A stretch of DNA of 64,000 nucleotides. Source: Macrotis lagotis. Lineage: Eukaryota; Chordata; Mammalia; Peramelemorphia; Peramelidae. Every line of letters begins with the position of its first letter. The stretch's first letter is position 1. This document shows, piece after piece, positions 1 to 12,457 of the stretch. Below the pieces are notes generated by a model. It was not told the DNA's origin, did no database searches, and was given only the letters and a program-made list of their open reading frames with translations. The position numbers and the translations under genes are program-made. The stretch covers positions 224,957,564 through 225,021,563 of the forward strand of contig NC_133663.1 of assembly GCF_037893015.1 (NCBI RefSeq), read 5' to 3'.

Positions 1-683
1 TTTTTCCTCAGTTACAAGCAAAAACAATTTTTAATGTTCATCTCTAAAACTCCAAATTCTCTCCCTCCTTCTCTTCCTCCCAAATCCTCTCCCCCATTGT
101 GAAAGCAAGCAAACTGATTTAGACTATAAATATACCCCCCAAGAAACCTCAACAAAAATAGAGTAAAAAGGCATGCTTCAGTATGTATTCTGAAAACTAT
201 CAACTTGTTCTTTGGGAATGGAAAGCATTCTTCATTATATGTATTTTAGAGCTGTCTCAGGCTTTGTATTGCTGAGAAAAGCTTAATCATTCTCAGCTGA
301 TCATCTTAAAATATTGCTATTACTTTCTACACAGCATATTTCATTTTGCATCAGCTCATGAAAATTTTCAAGGTTTCCCTGGGAGCATCCTCTTCATCTT
401 TTCTTATAGCAGAATAGCATTCCATTTTAATTGCATACCACAATTTGTTCCAGCTAAAAGGCATCCCCTGAATTTTCAATTCCTTATCACCAGAAAAGAA
501 TTGCTTCAAATATCCTTGTAAATATGTTCTTTTCCTTTTTTTTGTGATTGACATTTTTTGGGATTCAGATCTAGTTGTAGCATTGCTAGGTCAAAGGGCA
601 TGGATGGTTTCATAGCCCTTTGGACATAATTTCAAATTGTTCTACAGAATGGTTGTATTAGTGGACAACTCCACCAACAGTTG
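1..683 (-). mobile_element. L1 3' fragment, antisense (host of the half-L1 insertion)
   Basis: The plus strand reads as the complement of a marsupial L1 3' end. It has the polypyrimidine block near 60-95 and the ORF2 C-terminal phrases 'cagaatggttg' and 'caactccaccaacag' near 645-680. The poly-A end lies at or just left of the window edge. The half-L1 inserted at 684-696, and no clear continuation of this L1 is seen beyond 3524. Confidence 0.75.
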
Positions 684-696
684 ACACCATCTTCTT

Positions 697-3511
697 TTTT
701 TTACATAGGCTAAAATGATTAAAATGTTAAAATGATTTTTTCTTCCTTTTTTATATTTTAACATTTTATTTGTTTTCCAATTATATATAGTAGTAATATA
801 TATACCCATCATTTTTACAAGGCTCTGAATTCTACAATTTTCCCCTCTCCTCCCCACTCCCCCACATAAAGATGTCTGACAGTCTCTACATTGTTTCCAT
901 GCCATACACTGATGTAAATTGAATGTTAAAAGAGTAAACATAAGAATAAACATACCCCGCCCAAGAATATGGGAAACCTCAAGAATAGAGAGAGAGAGAA
1001 AAAAATTTTACTTCAGTCTGTGTTCAGATTTCAATGGCTCTGTCTCTGGGGTGAGTTGCTTTGTTTATCTTAAGTCCACCAGAGAAGCTGCTTCAATATT
1101 TTTCCCACAGTTGCTATTACTAGCGGTACCTCCACTCTATTCCTCCCCACTCTCATTTATTCTATTCTCTCTCTCCTTTCATCCTGGCCCTGTCCAAAAG
1201 TGTGTTGAATCTGAGTACCCTCTCCCTCGATCTTCTGTCTCTTCTATCACCTATTCCCTCCTTCCTTCCCCCCATTCCCCCTCATCCTGTCCCTTTCCTC
1301 CCATCCTTCTCCAGGGCAAGATAGATTTCCTCACCCTATTAAGTGTGTATGTCATTTCCTCCCTGAGCTATATCTGATGAGAATAAAGGCTCACTCATTC
1401 CCCTTGCCTTCCCCCCCCCCCCACTCCATATAAGAGTCAAGAAAAAGACTCTTATATGAAATCTCTCAGCTTCTTCTTCATCTCCTTTTCCTTCCTCCTG
1501 GTACTTTCCCCCCATCGCCCATTGACTCCATCCCTTTACTACATCATACTATTATATTCCTATGTCCTTCTGGGAATGGAAAGCATTCTTCGTTATAAGT
1601 ATGGTACAGTGGATAGAGCATGTCCTTCCTATGTCCTATCTACATATTGCTCCTTCTAACAGCTCTTATAAATGAGAAAGTTCATATGAGTTATCAATAT
1701 CTTCTTCCCATGCAGGAATATAATAGCTCAACATCATCAAGTTCCTCATAGTTAGTCCCTCTCTTCCACTCCCTCTATGGTTCACCAGAGTCTTGTACTT
1801 GGAGATCAAACTTTTTGTTAAGCTCTGGTCATCTCAATAGGAAAGTTTGAAAGTCCCCTGTTTCATTGAAAGTCCATCGTTTCCCCCGAAAGAGGATGCT
1901 CAGTTTTGCTGAGTAGTTGATTCTTAGTTGTAAACCAAGACCTTTTGCCTTCCAGAATATCATATTCCAATCCCTATGAGCCCTTAATGTAGATGCTGCC
2001 AGATCCTGTGTAATCCTGACTATGGAGCCTTGGTAGTTGAATTGTTTGTTTCTGGCAATTTTTATAATTTTCTCTTTGATTTGGGAGTTTTGGAATTTGG
2101 CTATAATATTCCTGGAAGTTTTTCTTTTGGGATCCCTTTCAGGGGGTGACTGGTGAATTCTCTCGATTTCTATTTTACCCTTTGCTTCTAGGATCTCCGG
2201 GCAATTTTGCTGTATTATTTCTTGAAAAATGAAGTCTAGGCTCTTCTCCTGGTCATGGCTTTCAGATAGTCCAATAACTTTTAAATTATTTCTTCTGGAT
2301 CTGTTTTTGATGTCAGTTGTTTTTCCAATGAGATATTTCACATTTTCTTCTAATTTTTGGCTTTTTTTGGAAGAATTTTATTTCTTCCTGATTTCTTGCA
2401 AAGTCATCAGCTTCCTTTAGTTCCATTTTGCATTTGAAGGAGTTATTTTCTTCAGAGAGCTTTTTTATCTCCTTTTTCCAGCTGGCCAATTCTGCTTTTT
2501 AAGGCATTCTTCTCCTTATTTGCCTTTTGTTTTACTTTTTCCATTAGGCCTAAACTGGTTTTTAACATATTATTTTCTTCAGTATTTTTTTTGTATATCT
2601 TTTTCCAAGGTTTTGATTTGGTCTTCATGATTTTTCTGCATCACTCTCATTTCTCCTCCTAATTTTTCCTCCACTTCCCTTAATTGTTTTTCAAAGTCTT
2701 TTTTGAGCTCATCTATAGTCTGAGCCCATTTTCTAATTCTCTTGGAGGTTTTGGATACAGAAGTTTCGATTTTGTCATAATCTGAGTATGTGTTTTGATC
2801 TTCCATGGGACTAAAATAATTCACTGTGGTCAGATTCTTCTTTTTCTGTTGTTAATTCATTTCTTCAGCCCAAGACTAATTTACAGCACTTCCAAGGATT
2901 TGGAGTTTTTTTTGGGGGGGACACCCCACTGGGACCTTTATTCCTCCAATGTCTTATGCTCTGTAGCCTTTGCTTTGTTATGTAGATGACCACAGCACTA
3001 CCCTCTGCCCTGGGGCTATAAGGAGAGATCTAGCTTGGTTATTTAGTATGGAGGCCCAAACTGCAGTATGTGAGTGTAGGCAAACAGCAGAGTCCTACCC
3101 CAGGAAGAGCAGAGAAATCTCTGAAGACTTCCCTTACAGTCTCTGCAGGCTGCTTTCTCCTGATTCTTACTGCAGATTCTGCAGCCATGCTCCTCACTCC
3201 ACATTCACCCAGGTGTAGCAGAGTTCTCTTACCGCCCCTTCAAGCTGTTGCTGTTGATCTGTGCTGTGCTGTGCTGTGCTGGACTGGGCTGGGCTGCACT
3301 GTGCCTTTTTTCCCAACCCCTGGTCCTGGTGAAGCACACCTTTCCTGCAGAAGTCCTAAGTTATCTTGGACTGGGAAAATGTATCACTCAGTCTTTCTGT
3401 GGGTTTTGCCCCAGTAAATTTTGGCTAGAGCCACACTTTGTTTTTTGGGGGTTTGGGGGGTTGCATTTCTTGGGAAATGCTGTCTTCATGCTGCCATCTT
3501 GGCTCTGCCCA
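697..3511 (-). mobile_element. Half-L1 (HAL1-type) element: ORF1 without ORF2, with target duplication
   Basis: This 2.8-kb L1-derived element is flanked by a 13-bp target duplication, acaccatcttctt, at 684-696 and 3512-3524. On the minus strand the order is a 5' region (3511 to about 2825), an ORF1-like coding region (2824-1829), a purine-rich 3' region (1828 to about 760) and an A-rich end. No ORF2 endonuclease or reverse transcriptase lies between ORF1 and the tail. This is the layout of half-L1 elements, which need L1 enzymes supplied in trans. The 5' end, gggcagagccaagatggcag, recurs at the edge of the copy near 25740. The 5' region holds a short (gctgt)n tract (plus-strand 3251-3297). 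Confidence 0.8.
1829..2824 (-). pseudogene. L1-type ORF1 protein remnant inside the half-L1
   Basis: It encodes the RNA-binding ORF1 protein of a LINE in broken form, about 330 codons overall, close to the usual L1 ORF1p length. The N-terminal part (2824-2579) is acidic, then heptad-rich, and predicted coiled coil. It ends in a stop and the frame is lost until 2341. From 2341 the RRM and C-terminal domain follow: SRRNNLKVIGLSE, PEILEAKGKIEIERIH, LAASTLRAHRDW and INYSAKLSILFRG match the L1 ORF1p pattern. It is not expected to make an intact protein. Confidence 0.8.
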
Positions 3512-3524
3512 ACACCATCTTCTT

Positions 3525-4108
3525 AATAACTACTTACATTACTTCCTAATTCCAGTCTTCCTTTCTAAGCTTCTACCTTTAAATAGAAGCAATGATGAAA
3601 ATACTGCCTGTGATCCTGACATCTTCTGGTTCTTTATCAGGACTTTGTAAATTCTTAACAATTTTTTCTAGGTTCCTTTTTGCAATATCATTTGAATTTA
3701 TATGAATACTTATAACTGGGCAATAGTTGTTACAGAAATCTTAAAAGGTAGATTTCCCTGTTGTTTGTGTCTTATGACAGCCTTAGTAACTACTCACCTT
3801 CTCACCTAAGTTAGAATTATTCTCTTCCTTATGGTTTGTTTTCCTTCTTTGTTTTACCTTTGAATCATTTCTTCTGTTCCTACAGAAGTTTTACATTATT
3901 CTGGTTAATCAGGAAAATAGAGAAGCATTCTTTCAATCATTTTTCATAATATTTGGGAGACCAGAATGCATTTTCTGCTACATGATTATTAGACACTAGA
4001 AATGCCACAAACATAGCATACTCCCTGTAGGTTATTAGAAAATTCCTCAATGTCAGTCCCCAGAACTTAAGGCTATTTTCAATATTGCAATAAAAGAGAT
4101 GTTATTAA
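3525..4108. other. Unannotated intergenic stretch
   Basis: The base composition is AT-rich. I see no gene, RNA or named repeat here. Confidence 0.5.
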
Positions 4109-4121
4109 TAAATGGCCTTAA

Positions 4122-4304
4122 GGGTCGACTAGGTGGCACAGTGGATAGAGCACTGGTCCTGGAGTCAGGAGTAGCTAAGTTCAAATGCGGCCTCAGACAC
4201 TTAATAATTACCTAGCTGTGTGGCCTTGGGCAATCCACTTAACTCCATTGCCTTGCAAAAAAAAATTAAAAACAAGCAAACAAACAAACAAACAAACAAG
4301 TAAA
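4122..4304 (+). mobile_element. Marsupial tRNA-derived SINE
   Basis: It has a tRNA-like head (aggtggcacagtggatagag), a B-box-like gttcaaatgc, the SINE body and an A-rich tail grown into (aaac)n. The flanks aaatggccttaa and aaatagtcttaa form an imperfect target duplication. Confidence 0.88.
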
Positions 4305-5129
4305 TAAATAGTCTTAAGATAATGCCACTGAACTGATCTTGGGAATGTCAGTTGTAGCTGACCAGTGATATTCATGACTTGACCTCAAAATGGAACTCTG
4401 AAGGAATTTATAAAGATGTCAAAACAAGGTTCATCTGCTTGCTACTTCTCTTGAGAGCAAAGTAGTATTTGTTAATTTGATGTACTGTCATGATTACAGA
4501 GCCCAGAATGCCACGAATATTTGAGCTCAAGACTTTCTCCCCCTGAAACATGACTTGTTGGATTAGCAAACTGGTGGAATGGCATTCACCAAAATTAAGC
4601 TCAGGAAAAATACAATTAGATTTGGATGCTGAAATATAAGAAGTAATATAATATAGCCATCTTCATGTAGACTAGATATCTTCACTCTTTTGACTTGTGC
4701 TACACTCATGGATTTTTGGCAATTCCTGAAGTCCATTTTTCAAGCTATGATGGAACATAAAATAGTAGTTGATCTCATTATGTTTCTGTTATCCTTAAAC
4801 ATCATCTGGTGCCCCAAAAATTAGTCCAAGTTTTCTGGCACATTTTTGTCAGAATCAATTGTATGCCAAGCTAGAATATGCCAATTCGTGAAGAAGGAAA
4901 TGGCTTCTAGGGCATGTAATTAGCTTGTGGTGGTTATAACTGGACCTACATAAGATGGATGATGCCCTGTAATAGGGCATTTCCACATCAGCAAAAGACC
5001 TGGCAGAATTCTTCTATTGTGTGAGCTACTACTAGCATTATGCACAGAGAACTGACCCAGGAGTCAGGGCTTGATTTATTCTTTTGTTCATTGTCTAGGC
5101 TTAAGAAAATGGTGAAAAAATATTGGAGT

Positions 5130-5284
5130 GGGGTGACTAGGTAGTGCAGTGGATAGAGCACCAGCCCTGGAGTCAGGAGTACCTGGGTTCAAATCCAGCC
5201 TCAGAGACTTAATAATAATTACCTATTTGTGTGGCCTTGGGCAAGCCACTTAACCCCATTTGCCTTTCAAAAACCTTAAAAAAA
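5130..5284 (+). mobile_element. Marsupial tRNA-derived SINE
   Basis: It is a complete head, body and tail. The flanks aaatattggagtg and aaatattggtaatg give a short target duplication. Confidence 0.88.
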
Positions 5285-5542
5285 GAAATATTGGTAATGA
5301 AGTTTTAATTTGAAAGTCTGTTGAACCTCCCTTTTCCCCCCAGAAAATTAGACATCAAAAATCTACCTTCCCTGAGTTTAAACACTATCTGCTATTTTTT
5401 AAAGCAAGTTTCAGTTTATCATCTTTCACATTGCAGGGAGTTATAGCCAGTGAACAGAAACCAAAATTCCATCCTACTATTATAGACACCAAAATTTAGA
5501 CATTTGAAAAATCAGCCAGTTTGGCAAAGTCATGGACATTAT

Positions 5543-5919
5543 AAACTCAGTAATTCAACCATGGGCAGATCTAGTAGACCTAACCTCCAGGAACAAAAAC
5601 AATAAATAAATATAAGGCAAAAACTCCAGACTGATCATCTATATTCCAAGTTGGCAGAACTCTAGGAAAGTCAGTTTCTGATGTATTCTAACACCATCAC
5701 TTACACCTGTCCATACCCTTTGGGGATGACAAGTATTTAAGGAGATTAAAAACCTCAGTAATTCAACCTTGGCTAGTAGACCTGTCCTGTCAGGAACAAA
5801 AAAATAAATGTAAGGCAAAAACTTTGGACCAGTTGTCTGTATACCAAACTGACAACTCTAGGCAGTTCAGAGTCTGGTGAATTCCACTATCATAACTTAT
5901 CCCTGTCCATCGCTTGTCC
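5543..5919. repeat. Local tandem duplication, two units of about 175 bp
   Basis: Unit A (about 5543-5721) and unit B (about 5751-5919) are in the same order and orientation. Shared blocks include ctcagtaattcaacc, agtagacct, aggaacaaaaa, aaggcaaaaact and cctgtccat. The offset is about 208 bases, with many substitutions and small indels. It matches no repeat family I recognise. Confidence 0.75.
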
Positions 5920-6399
5920 AAGGGGTGGTACTCTGCTTCTTCCATGATAGCCCAGCAGTTGATAACAGGGACTCATCTAAACCTATATGCTGACATCATG
6001 TTTTTTTTTTGCCTATTTCCAGGACTTATTGCTCCTGACCTCTAATCACTATCATCAGTCTAGCTAGCTCCTTAGTTATGTTATTTTTTTAATACTTTCT
6101 TCTAGTTTTGATCTCTGAATGACTTTCTGGATGACTCTTTGGAATGAGGCATTATACTGGTTTTTTGCCTTTTCAGTGTCCTAGTAGGATACCTATCTCT
6201 TGACTTGTTGATGGTGATGATGATGTTATTTCGTCAGAGATAACTGGTATAATAGACAGATATCTGACCTTGGATCCAGCAGGATTTGACTTCAAGTACA
6301 ACTTTTGACATATATTGACTGTCAAATTGGCCTCCCTTAAACATGTGATCAGACTAATTATATTAACCCCATTACTCAACAAACTTCTCATTCAAATCA

Positions 6400-6885
6400 A
6401 ATATAAAATACTCTGGCTTTTAAAGTCCTTCACAATCTGACCTCTTCCTACTTTTCTGGACTTTTTATATCATATTACCCTCCCCCACCCCCATGTATGC
6501 TGCAACCCAGTGATATTAACTTTCTTACTATTCCTTGAACATCACACTCCATCTCTCAAATTTGTCATTTTCACTGGTTTCTCCATGACTGGAATTCTGG
6601 ACCTCCCCAACACTACCTCTTGGGTTTCTTTGGCCCCTTTGAGTCACAGATAAAGTCCCAGTTTTGGTTCAGAGCCTTTTTGGATCCTTAATTCCATTGC
6701 CTTCTCTCTGAGATTATCTTCACTTTATCCTGTTTATGTCTTGCTTGTTTGCATGTTCTCACTGTGATTACACTGTGTACTCCTTAAAAGATTTTTTGTT
6801 GTTCCCATTTTTGTATCCTCAGAGCTTATACAATTCCTGGTACTTATTAGACAATTAATAAATATATGGTGACTGATTGTTTGAC
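6400..6885 (+). mobile_element. L2 LINE 3' fragment
   Basis: It reads in order as the L2 3' region: 'aaagtccttcacaatctgacc', then 'catcacactccatctc', then the tail 'ttaataaatatatggtgactg'. It is old and diverged. Confidence 0.7.
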
Positions 6886-7383
6886 TTTCAGTAAGTCATT
6901 TAACTTCTTAGTGCCGTAGGCAATTCTCTAATATTACAAATAGCAGAGAAGGATTTGAATCAATGGAAGGAGTTTCCTGATATCAATGAAATCGTAATTT
7001 TAGTCACTTTCCCTATAGCATTCTAATGTATGAAATGTAATTTTACTATTAATAATCTTCAGTACATACCAAACTCCTCTGTGATTTAGGGATCAGGAGA
7101 GTATAATCATTTTTCCTTTGGTAAGGATCTGGAAACTTTCATTTAATCCTTGGGTAATTCCCAGATATGTTGCTGAAGAACCCCAAGCATCAACTCTTCT
7201 TACAGGTCCCAGGTAAACAGCCTTACAGGCTTGGCTACTAATTATTGTAGCAATTGATCATAAATTTGACTTTGTAATATAATTTTCTCCAAATTTATAT
7301 TAGGGAATATAGGCCAGGGATACACATATAAAAGAGAAACAGTCCCTGCCTTCCAGAAGCTTATATTCTAATAGAGAGAAGAA

Positions 7384-7751
7384 ATATATCTATATCTAAT
7401 CTATATCCAATCTATCTATATCTATATCTATATCTATATCTATATCTATATCTATATCTATATCTATATCTATATCTATATCTATATCTATATCTATATC
7501 ATCTATATCTATATCTATATCATCTATATCTATATCATCTATATCTATATCTATATCATCTATATCTATATCTATATCATCTATATCTATATCATCTATA
7601 TCTATATCTATATCTATATCTATATCTATATCTATATCTATATCTATATCTATATCTATATCATCTATATCTATATCTATATCATCTATAGCTATAGCTA
7701 TAGCTATCTATTTCTCTCTCTATCTCTCTCTATCTATCTAATCTATCTATC

Positions 7752-7806
<55 letters not shown>
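7384..7806. repeat. Long compound microsatellite (tatatc)n and (tatc)n
   Basis: About 420 bases of hexamer tatatc contain repeated atc-shifted breaks, followed by gctata, tctctc and a clean tcta tract to 7806. It follows a piece of interspersed repeat ending near 7380. Confidence 0.97.
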
Positions 7807-8048
7807 GGAAGTGGTAGCCAAGGAGGATTCAGCTATTTAATATTACTATTTCTAAACTATCAATTCAAGAAATTTTCAACCTCATTTTATTTTTAAACAA
7901 ATTCTAAAAACAAGCATAATCAATAACCATTTTTGAGGAATTATGACCATTCCATAGATTTTCAGAAATGGGGTGGAAAAAGGAATCTTAGTTATCATCT
8001 AGTCCCACCCTTAATCAAATAGGAATTCTTTTTACAACACAGTTCATT

Positions 8049-8205
8049 GGGGCAGCTAGTGAATAGCTCACCAGCCCTGGAGTCAGGAGGACCTGAGTTC
8101 AAATTGGGTCTCAGAAACTTAATAGCTATGTGACTTTGGGCAAGACACTTAACTCCAATGGTTTGCAAAAACCTAACCTCCCCCTAAAAAACCAAAAAAC
8201 CCACA
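8049..8205 (+). mobile_element. Marsupial tRNA-derived SINE, diverged
   Basis: The head is shortened (ggggcagctagtgaatagct) but the body and tail are clear. The flanks share atagttca or cagttca. Confidence 0.82.
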
Positions 8206-9270
8206 AAAACCAATATAGTTCACCAATGGTCTTTGAGCCTCCCTTTGAAAACCTTTACTTCTAGCTCCCAGACTCCAAGTTAACTTATTCCACTTTTGGA
8301 CACTTTCTTAGCAATGCCCATTTTGGGTGCTAAGAAGAATAAACCCAAATCTTCACCTACATCAGTGCCTTTAAGATATCTTATATGCTTTCTACATTTG
8401 CTTGTTTCCAGGTTAAAGATATTAAATTCAAATTGATCCTTCTACTGAACAATTTCTCATCCTCTCACCATTCTGGACTCCCTTCTATTGCATTTGTGGT
8501 TCATATAACACCGGGCCAGGAAAGCAGATAATATATACAAAAATAAATAAAAGAAAGGATATAGAATAATATCATGGTCCAGAGGAAAGAAATAGACAAA
8601 ATGACAAGGAATAGTCTATTCACTGTTCTACTACTTAAAATGCTCAGAGAGAGAATGAAGATGGCACATTATCCCCAGAGTATAGCTAAGAGTCTATATT
8701 AAGGTCTAGAGAATGTGTAGGATAGTAATATAAAATTATACTAGAAATGTGGATGAAAACTGCATTGTAGAAGTTCTTTAAAAAAGTTAGGAGTTTATAT
8801 TTTTATTCTAAGAGAAAAGAGGACCACTGAATGTATATAAAGAGAATAGAAATCTATAAATCAGAGAAGGAAAGCACAGTAGAAAATATGCTGTTGAAAA
8901 TCAGTGCAAGCAGAAACAAAAGTCACAATGCCATCAGAGAATACTATAGAAAAAAAGAGGAAAGTGGATTAGATCATTAGTTCGGTAAACACATCACAGG
9001 ACTCACACAGAGGCATGGCATAATACTGATAGGGAACTTCATTTTTTCAGATATCACCTAAAACACTTTCAAGATGGAGCAAAAGGACAGATCAAAAATA
9101 TCTTGATAACCATGATAAGGAAGGAGATGATAAGAGAGCATTTAAGTTCAAGTCTCCAGGCACCAATCAACTATATTTTAAGTTTTAAATCACAATGTAA
9201 TAGCTAGAAAGAAAGAAAGAAAAAGAGAGACAAAAAGACAAAAAAGAATACACACACACACATTTTTAAA
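8206..9270. other. Unannotated intergenic stretch
   Basis: It is AT-rich and purine-rich DNA with short (gaaa)n and (ca)n runs near 9205-9262. No gene or repeat family is recognised. Confidence 0.5.
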
Positions 9271-9283
9271 TTTTTTTTCTGTT

Positions 9284-9540
9284 TGTCCTTAATTCTTGAA
9301 GACCATGACATCAGGGAGGTGATACTATGACATACAGATGAGTGGACATGAGTGAGGGAGGCTGTGCTAAGTCACCAGCCTCACTTTCTCCTCCAGAGCC
9401 ATCTAGGTCCAATGATCAGATATGAATCAGAATTACTGGAAATAGCCTTGAATGTGAGGCAGTCTGGGTTAAGTGACTTGCCTGAGGTCACACAGCTAGG
9501 AAGTGTCTGAGGCCGGATTTGAATTTGAGTCCTCCTGATT
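9284..9540. mobile_element. MAR4-type repeat piece (+) joined to an antisense SINE remnant
   Basis: The phrases 'gaccatgacatcagggagg', 'gtcaccagcctcactttct' and 'agccatctaggtcc' belong to a marsupial non-autonomous repeat I know as MAR4-like. From about 9455 the strand reads as the complement of a SINE ('aagtgacttgcctgaggtca', 'ggccggatttgaatt'). The family names are from memory. Confidence 0.6.
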
Positions 9541-9553
9541 TCTTGGCCAAAAC

Positions 9554-9618
9554 ATCTATCTATCTATCTATCTATCTGTCTGTCTGTCTATCTATCTATG
9601 GTCTATATAAGGAGAGAA

Positions 9619-9693
<75 letters not shown>
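9554..9693. repeat. Microsatellites (tcta/tctg)n then (ag)n
   Basis: A tcta tract with a tctg patch (9554-9599) is followed by about 75 bases of near-perfect (ag)n (to 9693). Confidence 0.97.
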
Positions 9694-9695
<2 letters not shown>

Positions 9696-10509
9696 CTGAA
9701 AGGGAAGGATTAGTGGAGAGGAGGATAGGAAAAACCCACAAATTGGGATTTGAACTTTGAGGGAAGCCAGTGAAGTCAAGGAGAAAACTAGAAGAGAGAG
9801 CACCCCAAGAATGGGGAAGGGTGTTGTCAGTGAAAATGTCTTATTTTGGAAAATGGAGTGTTGGTTGGAAGAAACAGGTCAGTCTAGTACTATGTACCAA
9901 CTAGCTGTCAAACAACTGGATTTTAAAAACAACTTCACAGGAAAATAAAAAAAATTAAAAAAAATAAATAAGGGAAAACATAGGGGAAAAAATCGACTTC
10001 ACAAATATACTTTTAGAGTAGCATGTCCAAATAGCCTGCTCAACACAAGTTAACAATATTGTTCAATAATATGGCAACTGTGAAAATGAATGCAATCTTA
10101 GGCCATGGAATATTACTTCCTGGAATAAGGAGGTAAGATCATACTCAGAGGATTGGGTTTCATTTTAAGTATTGCATTTAAGTAAACACACTGATAACCT
10201 GGAGAGAATTCAGAGGCAGGTAACCAGGATGGTAAAGTTCATAGCTTGTGAGGACTAGATGAATCATGGGGAGGTGATGACTTGGGGATCAGTGTACAGG
10301 AAGGGAGAATTAATCATTATGTGTAGAGAGTTTTTCTGTTTGACCCTAGAAGATGCAACTAGGAGTAAGAGGCAGAAGTTACACTGAGGCAGATATGAGT
10401 TTGCCATAAGGAGACATTTCCTTATTATTAGCGTTATAGTAAAGTAAAATTGTTTACATAATTAAAATATTTTAGTATCATTATTACTATTATTATCACT
10501 ATTAGAATC

Positions 10510-10737
10510 ATTTAGTCAGCTAAGTCAGATGGTAGATAGAGCACTATGGTTGGAGTCAGACATGGATTTGAATTTTGCCTTAGATACTTATTAATTTGTG
10601 GCTCATTTAATTTCTGACTGCTTCCATTTTCTTATCTGTAAAATGGGCATAATAGCACTAAATTCATTGTGTTGTTGTGAGGATTAAATTAGATAATATA
10701 TGTATAGTATTCTGCAAAGTGCTATGTAAATGTATTG
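10510..10737 (+). mobile_element. CORE-SINE/MIR-class element
   Basis: The head matches the tRNA-derived pattern and the core reads 'cttatctgtaaaatgggca' and 'ttgtgaggattaaatt', ending 'caaagtgctatgtaaatg'. It is old. Confidence 0.75.
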
Positions 10738-10952
10738 TTTAAATTATATCTGACTCTCTATGACACAGGTCCATGGGTTTTTTTTTTTTTTTGGCATCTT
10801 TGCCAGGAGTGGTTTGCCATTTCCCTGTCTTTTTTAAAAACAGGTTAAATGATTTGTCCAAACAGCTAGGAAGTTTTTGAGGCTGAATTTGAACTCATAT
10901 CTTTCCAATTCCAAGTCCAGAGCTCTAAGACAATGTTATACCTAGCTGCCCA
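10738..10952 (-). mobile_element. RTE-tailed SINE, antisense
   Basis: The plus strand reads the tail first ('ggcatctttgccagg', 'tggtttgccatttcc'), then the body in complement, ending 'tacctagctgccca'. A T-run at about 10780-10792 interrupts the tail. Confidence 0.75.
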
Positions 10953-12043
10953 TATTAAATGCTAGTAATTATTTATTATTACTACTATTATTATTATTGT
11001 TACTATTAAAGTGCTCTCCTTCTTCATTGCCATCTCAGGAATTGGTGCGTTTTTTCTCTCCACTTGTGAGGTATGTTTGAGAGAGAATTATTTTTCAGGT
11101 TTGGGTTAGATTTGATGGTCACTGAGCTTTCTTTCTAATTTTGAAATTTTGTGATTCTGTCATATAGTGCAGGTTTTTAAACAAGGAAGTGACATGAATA
11201 CTCTTCAATTTCCTTGCCTTCATTTTTTTTTAAACTCCCATTTACTTCTCATGTTCTTCAATCTGATTTTCATGTTCAATATTCAACTGAAATTTCTCTC
11301 TCAAAAGTGATTATTTATTTATAACTAAATTCAATGTCCTTTTCTCATCTTCATTTTCATCAATGACTGCTCTGCAGGATTTGGCCCCATTAACTACCTC
11401 TTTCGTCTACTTGTTTTCTTCTCCCTGGGTTTTTATGACACACTTCTATTGTGGGTCTCCTCCTTTGTTAGATCAGTGCATTTTGGTTTCCTCATTATCT
11501 GTATAGCAATTGATATGTATGTGTGAACACTAGATTTCTAACATAGGCCTCTAATCTTCTTGTTCAATATTTCCAGAGAGATATCATCAACTCCTTGCTT
11601 TTTCCAGAGCTTCCCATCTTCAATTGCCTATTTGACATCTCTAAGTGGAGTTCTCAAAGGTATCTCAAAATCAAAACATTATAATATCTTCCTCCCCACT
11701 CCAAAGATATCCCTTCTTCTAATTTTCCAATTTCTGCTGAGGACACCATTGCTCTTTTAATAACCAAGTTTCATTCTTTGACATATTCAATTCCGCAAAG
11801 TCTTGTTGATGCTGTTTTCACATCATTCATCATTTTTCCATTCTCTCCATTGGTATCACAATCACCCTCATTTAGGCCCTTATCAACTAAAAGATTAAAA
11901 TAACTTACTAATTGCTCTTGCTATACCCATTCTTTCCCCTCACCACGTGATTCTTAACAAAAGTGTCAAATAGATTATCTTAAAGAAGAGATCTGGCCAT
12001 GCTATGCATATACCTGAGAAAATGGATTAAAAACTCCTATGTT

Positions 12044-12199
12044 GGGTTGGCTAGGTGGCGCAGTGGATGGAGCACTGGCCCTGGAGTCAGGAGTACCTGA
12101 GTTCTAATTTGGCCTCAGACACTTAATAGTTACCTAGTTGTGTGGCCTTGGGCAAGCCACTTAACCCCATTGCCTTGCAAAAAACTAAAAAACAAAAAA
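12044..12199 (+). mobile_element. Marsupial tRNA-derived SINE inserted in L2
   Basis: It has a full head, body and A-rich tail. The 14-bp target duplication aaaactcctatgtt at 12030-12043 and 12200-12213 is perfect. Confidence 0.93.
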
Positions 12200-12242
12200 A
12201 AAACTCCTATGTTAGCACCCTTACTATATTTCCAAGTTAATT

Positions 12243-12457
12243 ATATATTGTTATTTAGTTGTTTTTCAGTCATGTTCAACTCTTTGTGACTCCATTTGGG
12301 ATTTTCTTGGCAAAGATACCAGAGTGATTTGTCAGCAGGATTCAGTGACTTTCCTAGGTCACACAGCCAGTAAGTATCTGAGGCCAGATTTGAACTCAGG
12401 AAGAGTCTTGTTGACTCCAGGTCTATCACTCTATACATTCCACCACCTAACTGCCCC
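12243..12457 (-). mobile_element. RTE-tailed SINE, antisense
   Basis: The plus strand shows the RTE-like tail complement ('ttgtttttcagtcatgttc', 'gggattttcttggcaaaga'), then the SINE body and head complement ending 'ccacctaactgcccc'. Confidence 0.85.

Noticed and set aside
919..1377. 152-codon plus-strand frame rich in S, P and L
   Set aside because: It is antisense to the purine-rich 3' region of the half-L1.
7384..7806. Array with CRISPR-like regularity
   Set aside because: It is a simple hexamer microsatellite without unique spacers, in a vertebrate genome.
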